The notes under the pieces: generated by a model
Told to the model about the DNA's origin: nothing
What the model saw: only the letters and a program-made list of their open reading frames with translations
The model's database searches: none
Shown here: in pieces, positions 12,164 through 23,798 of the stretch
Position numbering within the stretch: the stretch's first letter is position 1
How the letters are laid out: the number at the start of each line of letters is the position of its first letter
Made by a program: the position numbers and the translations under genes
Source of the DNA: Ascarosepion bandense
Lineage: Eukaryota; Mollusca; Cephalopoda; Sepiida; Sepiidae
DNA: 64,000 nucleotides
Direction of reading: 5' to 3'
NCBI GenBank assembly: GCA_037127315.1
Contig: JBBBDQ010001122.1
Location: 5,721,001 to 5,785,000, forward strand

Positions 12164-13389
12164 TAATCATACAGGTCCTGGAAATCTGAAAAAGACCGTG
12201 TCAATTTTCCAGGCTTTTTGTTGTGGAATTTTTTTTGACCTCCTATTTACTTTATTTTCTCGTCTGTGATGAGAAAGAATATGAAGGCATGTCTTTTAGC
12301 TGCTACCCTCACTCAAACAAGAAAAACAAAGACAACAAGCATCAAAGACAAGTAAACATCTTCATCAAAGATAAATAAATTCACACTCATTGAATTTGGA
12401 GTTGAAAAGAAAATAATAATTTATTTTAAAATGATAAAATACATTTTTAGTAGAATCCCTGTGTTTATATATCAGTGATTGAAATTTTATTCACATGTCA
12501 ATTTCAAAAGTAAAAAATCTTTTTGATCTAGGTACCTCCACTCATTTTCAATAACCAACTTTTAAATTGAATTTTTAAAAATAATTGAAAGCTAAATGAT
12601 TAAATTTAGTATTTCTAGTAAGTGTATTTCAAACAGAAATTATATTAATTGGAATAAAAAAAATTTGAATTTTTTTTTAATCTTTTAATTTTTCAGCCAT
12701 TTTTAAGTGATTGACACATTTGTAAACAAAAGTTAATTCTCAGTTTTAAAAATCTTACAAAAATAAAATATACATCTGTAACACATTATTTTTTGAAAAT
12801 TAGAAAATTTAATGTTAAATTAGTTTGATTTACACAACTATTACTTATTTATAGCATGAAATTTAGAATAAAACTATTTCTTAAACACAGAATTGACCTT
12901 TTTTAACCTTTCCACTGTAATTGAAATGCGTTGGCAGATAAGATAAGCATATGGCGATCACAAGTAACATAATTTTTTTCTGGTATGAAGGAAGAAACCC
13001 TGAAACACATGACTTTTTAATGTACACATAGAAATTACCATACAAAAAAATTCAAATACACAAAAAAAAAATTGAAAATTATTTTAAAACTATGATGGCT
13101 AGAAGATTTGTATTAAACTTTTTAATTTTCAATTAGTAAATAGTCTTCACTTTATTACTTACCAACCTAATGTCTATAAGTCTTGGAAATATTTTTTAAA
13201 TATTTTTAAAGCTTTATAAATTATTATAATAAAAAAAATGACAACAATTCTTTTAAAAATTTCATTATTAATCAAAATTTTTTTCTTTAGACTAGAATGT
13301 CTATCATTTATATTATTCATTAATGCAATCAAAACTATATATATTTATCTAATTAAATAATGTCATAGTTTTATTGCATTTTTTGTTTT
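12164..13389. other. Gene-free AT-rich stretch
   Basis: Nothing recognised between the TA-flanked transposon and the long inverted repeat. Very AT-rich with many A- and T-runs. Confidence 0.5.
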
Positions 13390-14860
13390 ACTATTCAAAG
13401 CAGATTTTCAGTAAAAGGGGCTAAATGGTTTTAAAAACAATACATAATTTACATTCCCCAATGATTCCTGTGTTTAACTAACAGAGCCATTTTTGCCTAC
13501 AGAATTTAATTTCTTGAAATTTCATGAATTTACATGGAGGTGGGGTAACAGATATTAAAAAAAAAATTTTCCCAATATTTCTTTAAAATGTTTTGAAAAA
13601 TAATTTCATTCATTTGTGAATAAGTCCTGAAAGTTTCATTAACATCCAAAAATTATTTGAGTTTTGCAAGAATTTCCAAATTAACGTGTTTGTCACCAGA
13701 AAAAAAAGTGAGTTATGTAATATGACGTTTTCCATTGCAAACTCTCGTAACGATTTGGCTCCCTGTTAATGAAAATAAAAACAAGATTTTTACCAAAATT
13801 TTGAACATATTAGAAAGGATTAAAAAATTTTAAATAATAATTAAAAAATAATTTGATCTTTCCTCTTAATAAGATAAAATTTTGATGGAAAAAGCTCGTT
13901 TTTATTAAGCTTGGGACCTTTTTTTTTCTTCATACTATACTATTTTTTTTCACTGATTTAGTAGAGGTACTTATTTTGATCTAAAGTCAGCGGTAAGTGA
14001 GTTTATGCTGAAAAAAATATGCATTTCCTGTCAATGTGTATCTACGTGTAAACTAAGTTTGTCTAAATTGCTGCTAAAAAGTAACAATTTTCAGAATCAA
14101 ATTTTAAATCTAAGAAAATGTAGACGAGAAGGATGATAAAATATTTGTGACTTTTTGAAAGTTTGATGTTTTAAGATAGGATAGAAAATGCGTCTTTGAA
14201 AAAATAAGAATAATATTATTTTTAAAGTTGATTAGCACTCTTAAAAGTTTTAAACTTTTTAGCCATCTTTCATTACAATGCAATTTTCTTCATTAAAAAT
14301 CATCCAAAAATAAAACATATTTTTCTGAAACTTGGTGGAATATTAGCTGATGTAAGTACCTTCACTAAATCGCTGAAAAAAAAAAAAAAAAAAGCTTATT
14401 ATGAAGAAAAAAGGCCCCAAACTTAATAAAAACAAAGTTTTTCCATCAAAATGTTATTACTAAAAGAAAAGATCAATGTTGTTTTTTTTTTTTGTTTTTT
14501 TTTTTTAATCTTTTCTAACATTCTTATTTTGTTTTGATTTTCCTTGGCGGGTAATCAAATCATTTTGAGAGTCTACAATGGATAATGTAATATTATGTAA
14601 CTTGGTTTTTTCCGCTGAAAAACATTAATTTGGAAATTCTTGCAAAAATCAAATAATTGTGTATTTTTAATACACATACACACACACACACACACCTCAA
14701 TGTAACTTCATGAAATTTTAAGAAATTAAATTTTGTTTGGAAAATTGGTTTTATTAGTTAAACGCAGGACTCATTGGAGAATGTAAATCATCTATTATTT
14801 TCTTTTAAACATTTTGCCTTTATTTCCAAAAATCTGCTCCCAATAGTAAAATAAAGATAT
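13390..14860. repeat. Long imperfect inverted repeat, arms about 550-600 bp
   Basis: The left arm from about 13390 to 13990 and the right arm from about 14330 to 14860 are imperfect reverse complements. For example, atttacattccccaatgatt (13448) pairs with the complement of the block near 14775, tttccaaattaacgtgttt (13675) with that near 14620, and aggtacttat (13964) with that near 14350. About 330 bases lie between. This looks like a fold-back or MITE-like element. Partial copies occur at 14866-14940 and 43440-43770. Confidence 0.7.
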
Positions 14861-14865
14861 GAACA

Positions 14866-15420
14866 TAGTGAATAAGTCTTGAAAGTTTCATTAAAATTTG
14901 ACAATTATTTAAATTTCCAAATTAACGTGTTTTTCACTGGAAACAAAGGTGCTAAAATTCTCATAGTAAACTCTGGTCTCACAGGAAATGTGCCTACAAA
15001 AGATCTGTTTGTATACAGAATTGCAACAAAGACAATGTTCATGACCATCATTGAGAAACTTGTGGTGAAGTCTCCTCTTGTAAGGTCACTTGCATGGCTG
15101 AACTCTGGATCAATTTGTGAGAAAAAATCTGCCACAGAAGATGATCTAAAAAGATAAAAATATATCTTTCCCACATGAGGGACAAAAAACAAGTCAGCAA
15201 ATCTGATTGTAATGGCATCATCTGCCAGTACAAAAAGTTCAATGAAGAGGGTGTTGGAAATATTGCTTTCAATTATTTCAGTAAGCATGGAGACCGTTTA
15301 GGCACTTTGTGCTATTCTTTTTTGTCTAGCAACAAAGAATATCAAAAACTGTGGCAAGTCATCACCAATCAGATCTCAATCTTTCACCAATCACAATGAA
15401 CCTATGTTCCCTCAGGATGG
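14866..15420. other. Repeat-arm fragment and an unrecognised open frame
   Basis: 14866-14940 repeats part of the 13.6-kb repeat arm (gtgaataagtcttgaaagtt, tccaaattaacgtgtttttc). Next to it, the minus strand is open for 127 codons (14905-15288) with hydrophobic stretches (LFIELFVLADDAITIRFADL; MVMNIVFVAILYTNRSF), and the plus strand is open at 15175-15399. I recognise no family in either. The minus frame has a stop four codons before its first Met and runs into the repeat at its end, so it is most likely transposon debris. Confidence 0.3.
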
Positions 15421-15519
15421 CGCCTTTTCCTTGAGCTCCTACTGGGACTTAAGCTCATCTCAGATGTCAATTAGAACTTGTACATATGATTCATCGTAAA
15501 AGATGCTGGAAAAATTATC

Positions 15520-16483
15520 TGTTCCCTGTACCACGCCTCCTGTTATCCTCTAGCTTTACAAGATCCAGTTCAGGCCAAAAATGGAGTGCTGTTGCTATAT
15601 ATGGGCAGGGGCTGTCCAGTCTTCCAATTTTTGAATAAGGTGTTGAGTATTGTGCTTGAAGTTGTGGATAAACTGTCCAGAGTTTGTATTTTTTGGTTAT
15701 CACTGTCATTATCAATCAGTCAGTTTTTGATAATGACTGCGATAATCAAAACTGCTTGAAAAATAACAAAATATGCCTTCCAACAGCATAGTTGATGCTA
15801 ACCTTCAGGAGAGTGACTCACTGCACCTTCTCAGGCTAATGTTTTCTGCTGACATGAAGCGTAAAGATTATATTGAATCAATTTCTAGGTCTGCTACTAG
15901 AAAAGTTGGTTCAACATGTCATGCAAGTTAGTTTTTATCACCAGAATTTCTAACATAAAAGCCTACATTTCATCTTGGCTTTGAATATTGCTGCCACATC
16001 TGATTTTGTGTTTCTTCTATATATTTAGAGATCCTTGAGAAAATCCAAATAAGAATCTGCAATGTTATTGATCTTGACCTGGCATCTCAGCTTAGGTCAC
16101 TTTCCTACCACTATAACGTAGCTTCCCTTGCATTTTCTATAAATACTTTTAGGGTAATTGTTTTAATGAACTTTCCATTACAGTACATAGGCTTTATGAA
16201 TTTGATTGCATTACTAGATTTGTGGCAAGATCTTTTACAATTGAGATGGCTCGATGTAACGCCAAGTGCTATACTAAAAGCTTCTTCTTTCGCAATTCTC
16301 GCTTGTAAAATTCTCTCTTGGCTTATTACTTCCAAGTCAACCTTGATCTCCAAAAATTTAAATCTTCTGTCTTCTTAATTTCTGTTCTTTTAGTGTTCTC
16401 TCTCCTTAATAGTGTTTGTTTTTCTCATAACACTCAGGTCTCAGTAGTTTTATAACTTTGCTTGGGGTGAAATGGTTAAAAAA
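15520..16483 (+). mobile_element. LINE fragments, including a family A 3' end
   Basis: 15570-15680 reads RPKMECCCYIWAGAVQSSNF in one frame and LNKVLSIVLEVVDKLSRVC in the same region, a diverged LINE C-terminal block. 15775-16483 is a family A 3' end with atctgcaatgttattgatct, ggcatctcagcttaggtcac and tttctataaatacttttagg. It ends aactttgcttggggtgaaat, ggtt and an A-run. An imperfect 19-bp inverted repeat (15697-15745) lies between them. Confidence 0.65.
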
Positions 16484-16708
16484 AAGGTTCTAATGAGGAA
16501 GGTCAATTTACAAAGTATTCAAAGTGCTTGTTGCTTTGCTGACCAATAGTGTGGGGAGAGGGTAGACGTAATATTCTCAAGAAGCTAGGCACACTTTCTA
16601 ACAGTCTTATTCTAATTGTTTTTTTTTTTTCTCTTGTACTTCTTGCTTGTGGAAATCTCTTACAATGGTCACAAATTAATTTCTATTTTATTTTTATTCC
16701 TTTGGCAG

Positions 16709-16757
16709 TTTGACGACCCAGCTAAAGAGCAGCTTTTATTTGAAACTATTTTCAAAG
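16709..16757 (+). CDS. MAN1B1: MAN1B1 exon (first one recognised)
   Basis: A 49-nt exon preceded by a pyrimidine-rich acceptor ending in cag and followed by a gtttgt donor. It reads FDDPAKEQLLFETIFK and leaves one base, G, which completes a Glu codon with the AA at the start of the next exon. It therefore joins in frame to the recognised GH47 domain. The peptide itself is in the variable stem just before the catalytic domain, so the support is splice signals and phase rather than conserved motifs. The exon begins in phase 0, so at least one earlier coding exon, carrying the membrane anchor, must exist. I could not find it between 1 and 16708. Confidence 0.72.
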
Positions 16758-18399
16758 GTTTGTTTACTTTTCCTTTTCTTATTTTTTAAATTTTTTTCTG
16801 GCTCAACAGGCACAATATACCCTCATGGTAGGCCAAAGCACATTACTGATTATTAAGATATTCAGAGATTGTAGATCTGGATGTACTGGGATTATTATTA
16901 TCGAACCCTTACACACATTTTGAAATTGATCCTTTCAAATGCATGCTGACACTTGCTGAGAAATTCTCTTCTCTAATAATTGGTTGATCCTACCTAATGT
17001 AGTTAGCGTCATGCTGATACTTAATTTGAAAAGTAACCCTGTGTCCTTGTGAATAGATTTTAACATTGGTTGAGAAGAAAAAATGATTGTCTTCGTTATT
17101 TTTTCCCCCAATCGAGCTTTGATGAGAGAGGAACAAAAACTGGTCAGCTGCTTCCAATATTTTTTCCTCTCATCCTTTTCTTAAAATACCATATTTCCTG
17201 GCCTATTGGACACACCCAGTTTTTGACATTGAATATTGGGATTAGGGGGATGCACACATCACAACCAAAAAAGAATTAAAATTACAACCTTACCTTTATG
17301 CAACATTATCACTAACCATAAAGAAACACTTACAGTATAAGCACAAATTATACAACTAGTACTTTTTTTTTTTTTTTTTAAAAAGAAATGGGGTAAAGGT
17401 TAATTTATTTTGGAAAAGAAAAATTTTAGTACATTTCGTCATGCATTTATTGAAAATTGTTTTAGTTGTTTCAGACAGCAACAACTGCACATTGTGTAAA
17501 TTAATAATAGCTATAAAGAAATCCACTGGTATCCGAACACTCCTACATATGGTAATAGGCAAAAAACAGATTTATGGTACTTGTTAATAAATGAAGTCCC
17601 ATACCATACATGTAGAAAAGCAAATTCCAATACCTGTGTATCAAGAAAAACACACACACAGCAATATATCATTCAACCCAAATATTTCTCTTAAATTTGG
17701 TATTTCTACAAAACAAGCAGCGAAATATTGTGCAAATCCATAAATTTCTTAATTTCCCTGGGTGAATTTTTCAGGGATACTTTTATTGATATAATGTTTG
17801 CCCACTTCCATAGGTTCTAGTTTCAGAGCTGAGCTTTGTGTGCACCGATTCCTGGTGAACCCCTTTTTTATTTGTAGACTTCATGTTCCACTGTTATTAG
17901 ATGCAGATTATTTTTTTTAAAAATCCATGTTCAATAGGCCAGCAAATAAGCCATATTTTCTTTTTCAAATTGTAATTTTTTTCTCTTCTTGTTTTTCTCA
18001 CTCTTTTTTTTTTTTTAAAAATATGTCTGTTCTTATAGCATTATGTCTGGAACTCAAAGAAATTCTTTATATATAAATCTCTTGGCTTCCAGCTATATAT
18101 ATTTTTAAAGCATTTTGAGCGCTCAATTTACTTGGTGATTTTTACCACCCTACTCTATGTACTGTCAATCTGAGTCGTTCTGTCAGAGTTCCAGTTGCAA
18201 ACTTGTGAAAACATTTATCAGAGATTGTTTTTATGAATTCTATAGAAGGGATATGTTTTATAATTCAGATAAATACCTCCCACACAATAAGACATTAGCT
18301 ACATGAAGATACCATTATCACTAATGTTTTACTATTATGTGGGAAGTATTTTTGCTACACCCTGTATAATGAACTTAATTTTTTAAATATCCTTTCCAC

Positions 18400-18482
18400 A
18401 ATCCCCCCCATTCTCAGGTTTCTCTTTCACTCCCTGCATACTAGTGACAATACCACCTTGCTTGGGGTGAAATGATTTGAAA
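18400..18482 (+). mobile_element. LINE/SINE tail fragment
   Basis: Only the 3' tail class is present: tgcatactagtgacaatacc, accttgcttggggtgaaatg followed by an AT-rich run. In intron 1. Confidence 0.5.
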
Positions 18483-19024
18483 ATATATATATATATGCCA
18501 TACTATTCAAAACAACAAACCTTGATTAAGTCAACAAGAAGCATAGAAATCAGGTATAGCTGATCGTATATAAAAGAAAAGTGTGGTCATTAACACTAAG
18601 TCAAGGTAATAGAGAAACACTGAAGGATAATAGACCTGAAAGAATCAGCGTACATGCACCAACAACCTCCTCAGTAGACCTATCATAAAGATCAATATCA
18701 TTTGGGAGTTTCTAATTAAAGGAAGAACATTCCTGGTTTTATGGTGATTGTGAGTTTAACACTGTATTAGTCACCTTGGATTTCTGAAAATGAATAGTAG
18801 GTTGGTGTCTGCTTCCCACCGCAACTAAGCTACAAGTGCACCACACCATGCACTACACAACCTCACTGAGTCAAGAAAGTAGTGGGAGGGAACAAAAGAA
18901 ACAAGTTGCCAACTAGGGATTATGAGGACCACTGATCAGAAGAGTCCAAATAACAAAGCATATAATAGTAATAATAATTTCTTATTTAAAAATGCCAACA
19001 GGTTTTGTTTTATTTATTTATTAA

Positions 19025-19537
19025 CTAGCAGTATAGCCTGGCGTTGCTTGGGTGTAATGAAAGCTTTAAAACTAATTTATGGTCCTGGAGCTCAGACTCA
19101 GCCTAAAGAATATTTGTGTGAAGTTTGGTGAGAATCGGATAAAAATTGTGGATTTGTATAAAGGACATACAGACAGATAAACAGACACACACACAAACAT
19201 CTTGCCTTATATATATCTATATATATTATCAATTTTCTTCACTATTGTAAGAACTGCAACCTTGAAACTTCTGAATATCGTTTCTTATGTCTTTGTCTAT
19301 GAGTGTACCAAATTTGATTAAAATCGGACCACTCCTTCTATAACCCGATTTTTTTTGATTATCGATATTTATTGGGGGTACCTTGACACAAAACCTAGCT
19401 AAGAACACTCGCAGATACTTATAGTACAACTGTGTAAATTTTCAAGAAAATCGGTTCAGCCATTTCGGAGTCTATAGGTAACGGACACACAAAGACACAC
19501 ACACACACACAAAGTTCCATTTATAAATAAGTTTAGA
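19025..19537 (-). mobile_element. Helitron-like element, copy 2
   Basis: On the minus strand it starts TCTAAACTTATTTATAAATG at 19537 and ends CTAG at 19025, again with A before and T after. It shares the terminal thirds with 35254-35747. Its middle (about 19110-19215) differs, containing a gacaga/cacaca simple repeat and an imperfect copy of a 'gaatcggataaaaattgtgg' segment, so it is a different subfamily or a rearranged copy. It lies in intron 1 of MAN1B1. Confidence 0.78.
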
Positions 19538-20181
19538 TTTTTTTTTTCTTTTTTTGTATCTCCTTAATTATCCCTTTGTTTGGTTGGCTAATGTTTTGTC
19601 CATGTTGTTCTCTTTACCTAAAATCTTGATGTAGAATTTCTTGTGGGGTCAAGTTGTTGCCATATATCAAATCTCTGAAGGTATTTAGAGTGTCTCACTG
19701 CTTAAGGAATTGTTGAGAGATTTCAGGTTTATTGAAAGAGACAACCAGACAAGAGAAGAACTAAAACTATTAATGAAAATAAAATTCACTTTTGGAATAG
19801 ATTCTTAGAGTAATTATTAGTGTGTAAGACAATTTGTATGAAAGCGTTAAGAAATAGTTTCCATAGACATTGTATAATTTGAAGTATTGGTGGGGGGGGG
19901 TCTTTCCCAGTCACTTCTAATAATTTCTATCATCTGAGCTTATAATATAAAATAAAAAAAATGCTTTTAATTTGAAAAAATTATTTTGAGAATGGTTCAT
20001 AAAATGAATCCGGCATTTTATGTTTCACTTAATAGATTGTATCAGTTATTCTTACCCAAATTTTTCCTATTGGGTAGCTTGGGAGTGGGGCATTATATGT
20101 CCAGAATTTTTATTCAGAGACTTTTATTAGATACCACTAATGTCTTACCATGTCTTCTTTCTTTCTTTTTCCTGTTCACAG

Positions 20182-20373
20182 AAGCTGGAATACAGAACAA
20201 GAAGCAATTGGCAGTGGTGAATGCCTTCATGCATGCTTGGAAAGCTTATAAGCAATTTGCCTGGGGTCATGATGAATTAAAACCAATTGGTCGGACTTAC
20301 CAAGAATGGTTTGGTATTGGTCTGACCCTTGTAGACTCCCTGGATACCATGTACATCATGGGACTGAAAGAAG
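20182..20373 (+). CDS. MAN1B1: MAN1B1 exon, start of the GH47 catalytic domain
   Basis: The ER mannosyl-oligosaccharide 1,2-alpha-mannosidase trims the middle-branch mannose of Man9GlcNAc2 on glycoproteins in the early secretory pathway, and it takes part in ER-associated degradation. This exon encodes the start of the (alpha/alpha)7 barrel. Diagnostic pieces are [31 protein letters not shown] and [20 protein letters not shown], which follow the human protein closely in order and spacing. The acceptor is ttcacag and the donor gtaaga. The exon starts two bases into a codon and ends one base into the next, matching both neighbours. The apparent Met upstream at 19986 is only intron read-through and is not the start. 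Confidence 0.95.
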
Positions 20374-20544
20374 GTAAGACAATCATGATGAAAACCTTTT
20401 ACAAGGTAAATTGTTTCGTGCTAACCATTTTTGCTATTATGGGTAATATCAGGGTGTCATTTTTTTTGGTTAACCATACTTACCATGAAACAAATGAGTT
20501 GATAAGTTACAGACATCTGACAAACCTTTTTAAATGTAAAAAAG

Positions 20545-20580
<36 letters not shown>

Positions 20581-21731
20581 AATAATAATAATAATTTATA
20601 ATCATTAAACAACATGAATAAGTAATAAAGAAGCTTCCAACAAGATTTGAACTAGTTTCTCTTGTCCTGGTATCTTATCTTGCTATAACAAAGCCTTTAT
20701 CATTTAAGCTATGAAAACTCAGCCAGTTAATACCATTCCAATTAGCCACATAATGATGTTTTATTTTTCCCTTCATTTTACTTCCAAACTATATTGTTTG
20801 TTTACATTTGGAATGTTAGATGTAATCGTCTAAAATTGTCTGAATTACTTAAAGCATTGTTATTATTCAATTTTTGACAAGTTTTTCTTTTTTTCTTTTT
20901 TTAAAAAAAAAAAACAGCCATGCTGTTTGTTCAATAGAATAACAATCTAAGAATTGCAATAAAAAAGCAAAAAAAATTAGTCAGAAAATCAATAAGGTTC
21001 ATTTTTATTTTATTTTTAGTAGCTTTTCAGTTTTTCTTTCAAAAATTTGTCAGCTTTAATAATATATATGTTTAAGTTGAAATTCTTTGTATATTACAGT
21101 TTCTGTCAGGAGTTAAACATTGATATTCCTTCTGTGCAAAGAGTATCCTGGGTATGATGATAAACTGCATCCAGCAGCAAGGCCTCTGATTGAGAGGTTG
21201 TAAGGAGCATGGAACCACCTCTTAATTGCAGTTGTTCCCAGGTACACCTTGAGCTGGGGTAGTGGTGCCTGTTGGGGTCCCAGCTATGGGCAAATAGTTA
21301 ACCTCCCAAACTAGGGTCAAAACACTATGAAAATATAAAAATAGATTTTTATGGAGACAATATTATCAGCAATATATTTATGTAGAAGGGGAAAAAAATA
21401 TATCCCAGCAATACATTTAACTCTCAACAAAATCCTCTTTACAAAAATGCATCAATAAAACCTGATCTACAAAGAATACATATTCTAGGCATACAAATAT
21501 ATTGTAAAAAAAACCTTGTTGGCATTAAATAACCCATTAAGGTTGATATGCCATAAAACAAAATGAACCAAACCAAATTCTGTGCAAAGAAACCTGTTTT
21601 TGTTCTTTTTTTTTTTCTTTCTTTTCTAATTATTTTGTATTTGAATTAAATTTCTCTTTAAAACATTTTCTTTCAAGCAATTTATAAATGAAATTTAATA
21701 ATGGAGAGGGTTTTTTTTTTCTTTTCTTTAG
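20374..21731 (+). other. MAN1B1 intron 2
   Basis: gtaaga...ctttag. Contains a long T-run (about 20550-20577) and the dispersed repeat 21150-21310. Confidence 0.85.
21150..21310. repeat. Dispersed repeat, inverted copy at 56985-57115
   Basis: ggaaccacctcttaattgca, gttgttcccaggtacacctt and gtcccagctatgggcaaa match the complement of 57000-57095 (tttgcccacagctgggaccc, gtgaacctgggaacaacagc, aattaagaggtggttc). Family not recognised; presumably a SINE or MITE body. Confidence 0.7.
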
Positions 21732-21880
21732 AGTTTTCTGAGGCTCGTGACTGGGTTGAAAAACATATGAGGCTTGACATCAACCAGGATGTGAATTTGT
21801 TTGAGGTGACCATTCGTGTTCTTGGTGGACTCCTTAGTGCTTATCATTTGTCAGGTGATGTCATTTTCAAACACAAAGCA
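21732..21880 (+). CDS. MAN1B1: MAN1B1 exon with the catalytic acid Glu
   Basis: A 149-nt exon, acceptor ctttag and donor gtgagt, ending in phase 0. It encodes [20 protein letters not shown] followed by [20 protein letters not shown]. The Glu of NLFE corresponds to human Glu330, a catalytic acid candidate in family 47. The Arg four residues later corresponds to Arg334 in the active-site pocket. Both are kept. The final HKA continues directly into KDLADRLM of the next exon, as in vertebrate orthologues. A (TA)n microsatellite starts about 95 bases after the donor. Confidence 0.96.
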
Positions 21881-21988
21881 GTGAGTTTCTTTCTTAATTT
21901 TTTTCTGAAAGAAAAAAAAAATAACACAAAAAATATTATAAACATGTAAAATGTTCCTCTCTCAGCATATTGTGTGTGTGTATATATA

Positions 21989-22025
<37 letters not shown>

Positions 22026-22054
22026 TATTTCATATGGTGATAAAGCTATTAAAG

Positions 22055-22560
22055 ACCCAAGGGATTACTGAGTGCTAGAGAATATGAGGCGGGGAAAAAC
22101 ACTATTAAGGAGAGAACAATAACAGGAATGAAGAAGTTAGAAGATAACTATTAAAATTGCATTTAAATTTTTAAAGATCAAAGTTGGCCGAAAAGCAAGA
22201 TACTGGAAGAGTTCCACAAGTGAAAAGTGTGATAGAATAGACCGTTAGCATAGAACTTACAGTAACATGCAGCAATTTTTACTGTAAAATGATGAGACCT
22301 TGCCACCAATCTAATGCTGCATTTAAATTCTTAGTCTAGTTATCATAGAAGCAAGTTTAAATGAACAATTACCATGAAAGTACTTATAGAAAAGACACAG
22401 GAATGCTACATAATGTCTGTGTGAAAGTGATTGAAGTCAAGATGCCAAGTCAGGACCAATAATATTGCAGATTCTTTCAATTTTATCAAGAATCTCTAAA
22501 TTTATAGTAGAAGCACAAGACCAAATTTAACAGTAATATTCAAATCAAGAACTGATCTTC
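22055..22560 (-). mobile_element. LINE family A 3' region
   Basis: Parallels 321-760 in minus orientation: aagatactggaagagttcca, actgtaaaatgatgagacct, acttatagaaaagacacagg and gatgccaagtcaggaccaat. It starts at the end of the (TA)n tract 21977-22022. In intron 3. Confidence 0.68.
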
Positions 22561-23796
22561 TCCTACCCACCTCTGCATCAGCTGGCAACTTTAACAGGTT
22601 GCATCAGAATACTCTCTGATGGACAGTCTCAGAAATACCTCTAAAAGGCAGCCTATACTTTGCCAACTGGGTGTGTCAGAACTACTCTAAAGTCTGGTAC
22701 TGTTTATATAGATCTGTGAATGAAAATCTCCAGCATCAATTTAAATGTCACATGTTCCCAAAAATTTTTATTTATTTGATTACCTTTCTTTTGGTCAAGT
22801 GGTCATTTCAGATTTTACTGCTGATCCTAAAAAATGCAAAACACTTTAGAAACTGGTATAATTATTTAGGACTCACTTGACTGTGTTCTATTACAGTGTA
22901 TCTTGCTGGCTACCCTGTTACACTATAGACCTGTAAATACAGTTCTTCCATTGATGCATATGAAAGATGGTGCACAGCTGATCAAAACTGAGAACAAATG
23001 CTAACTCTCTCACAGAGCCAGTGCAAGAGTCTCATGGGGAACTCCCCCCCCAATCAAATTTATGATATGAACACCCACTTCCAAGTCTAGGATACAGAAC
23101 CTCCTCTACTACATCTCAATTTTTATAAGATAGTATTCGTATAAAATAGAAAAATTTTATAGTAACCTAATTATGTATGATAATGAATAATATGCAATAT
23201 AGGCAAACAATTCAACTCGAAGAAATGAAAAATAAAAACAATGTATCTAAATACAAATTAAACACTTCAGAATTGATTATTTCATCTTAAAAATTGCCGC
23301 AAAAGATTGTTAATTTATTTCACATCAACTTGAGATTTTTCTTACTGAAAAATTTTAAACATTCAACATTATGGATAAAACAGTGAATTTTTATAGAATG
23401 TATTTTTGAGACTTGACAAGAGCAAAACAAATTTACAGACTTGGACAAAAAAGACCCCAGAATGACATCAAAATCTGACAATTTTTTATCATTTAACAGT
23501 CGATTGTGTTTAGTTTAATTTGTGACGTATGTAAATATAGATAGAATAAAGCAAATGTTGATAAAATAGCAAGGGTCACAAAGTTATGCCCAGGGCTCCC
23601 AGTCAGGCTCCTCCCCAGTTTAGTGGGGTATTCAGTGGTAGTATGCATTGCCCTGTCCACTCATTTATATAAAGTTTATCTAAATTTTTGCCCCCTCCCC
23701 CATTATTTCTTTACATACATTTGAAAGTATATTTGTTTTAAGTAAGTTTCATGTTTTTCATCTTATTGTCAAAATTTCTCAGTTAAATTCTCTACA
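22561..23796. other. Unassigned part of intron 3
   Basis: Between a LINE fragment and the decayed mariner. No feature recognised. Confidence 0.5.
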
Positions 23797-23798
23797 TA

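Larger units (their letters stand above)
16758..20181 (+). other. MAN1B1 intron 1
   Basis: gtttgt...ttcacag. Holds a LINE tail fragment (18400) and the Helitron-like copy 2 (19025-19537). The rest is unassigned AT-rich sequence. Confidence 0.7.

Noticed and set aside
14905..15288. 127-codon minus-strand frame with hydrophobic stretches
   Set aside because: No family recognised, stop four codons before the Met, and it ends in repeat sequence. Kept only as an unassigned stretch.
19986..20582. 198-codon open frame starting with Met at 19986
   Set aside because: Only 20182-20373 is coding; both flanks are intron read-through, shown by the acceptor and donor sites and loss of homology outside them.
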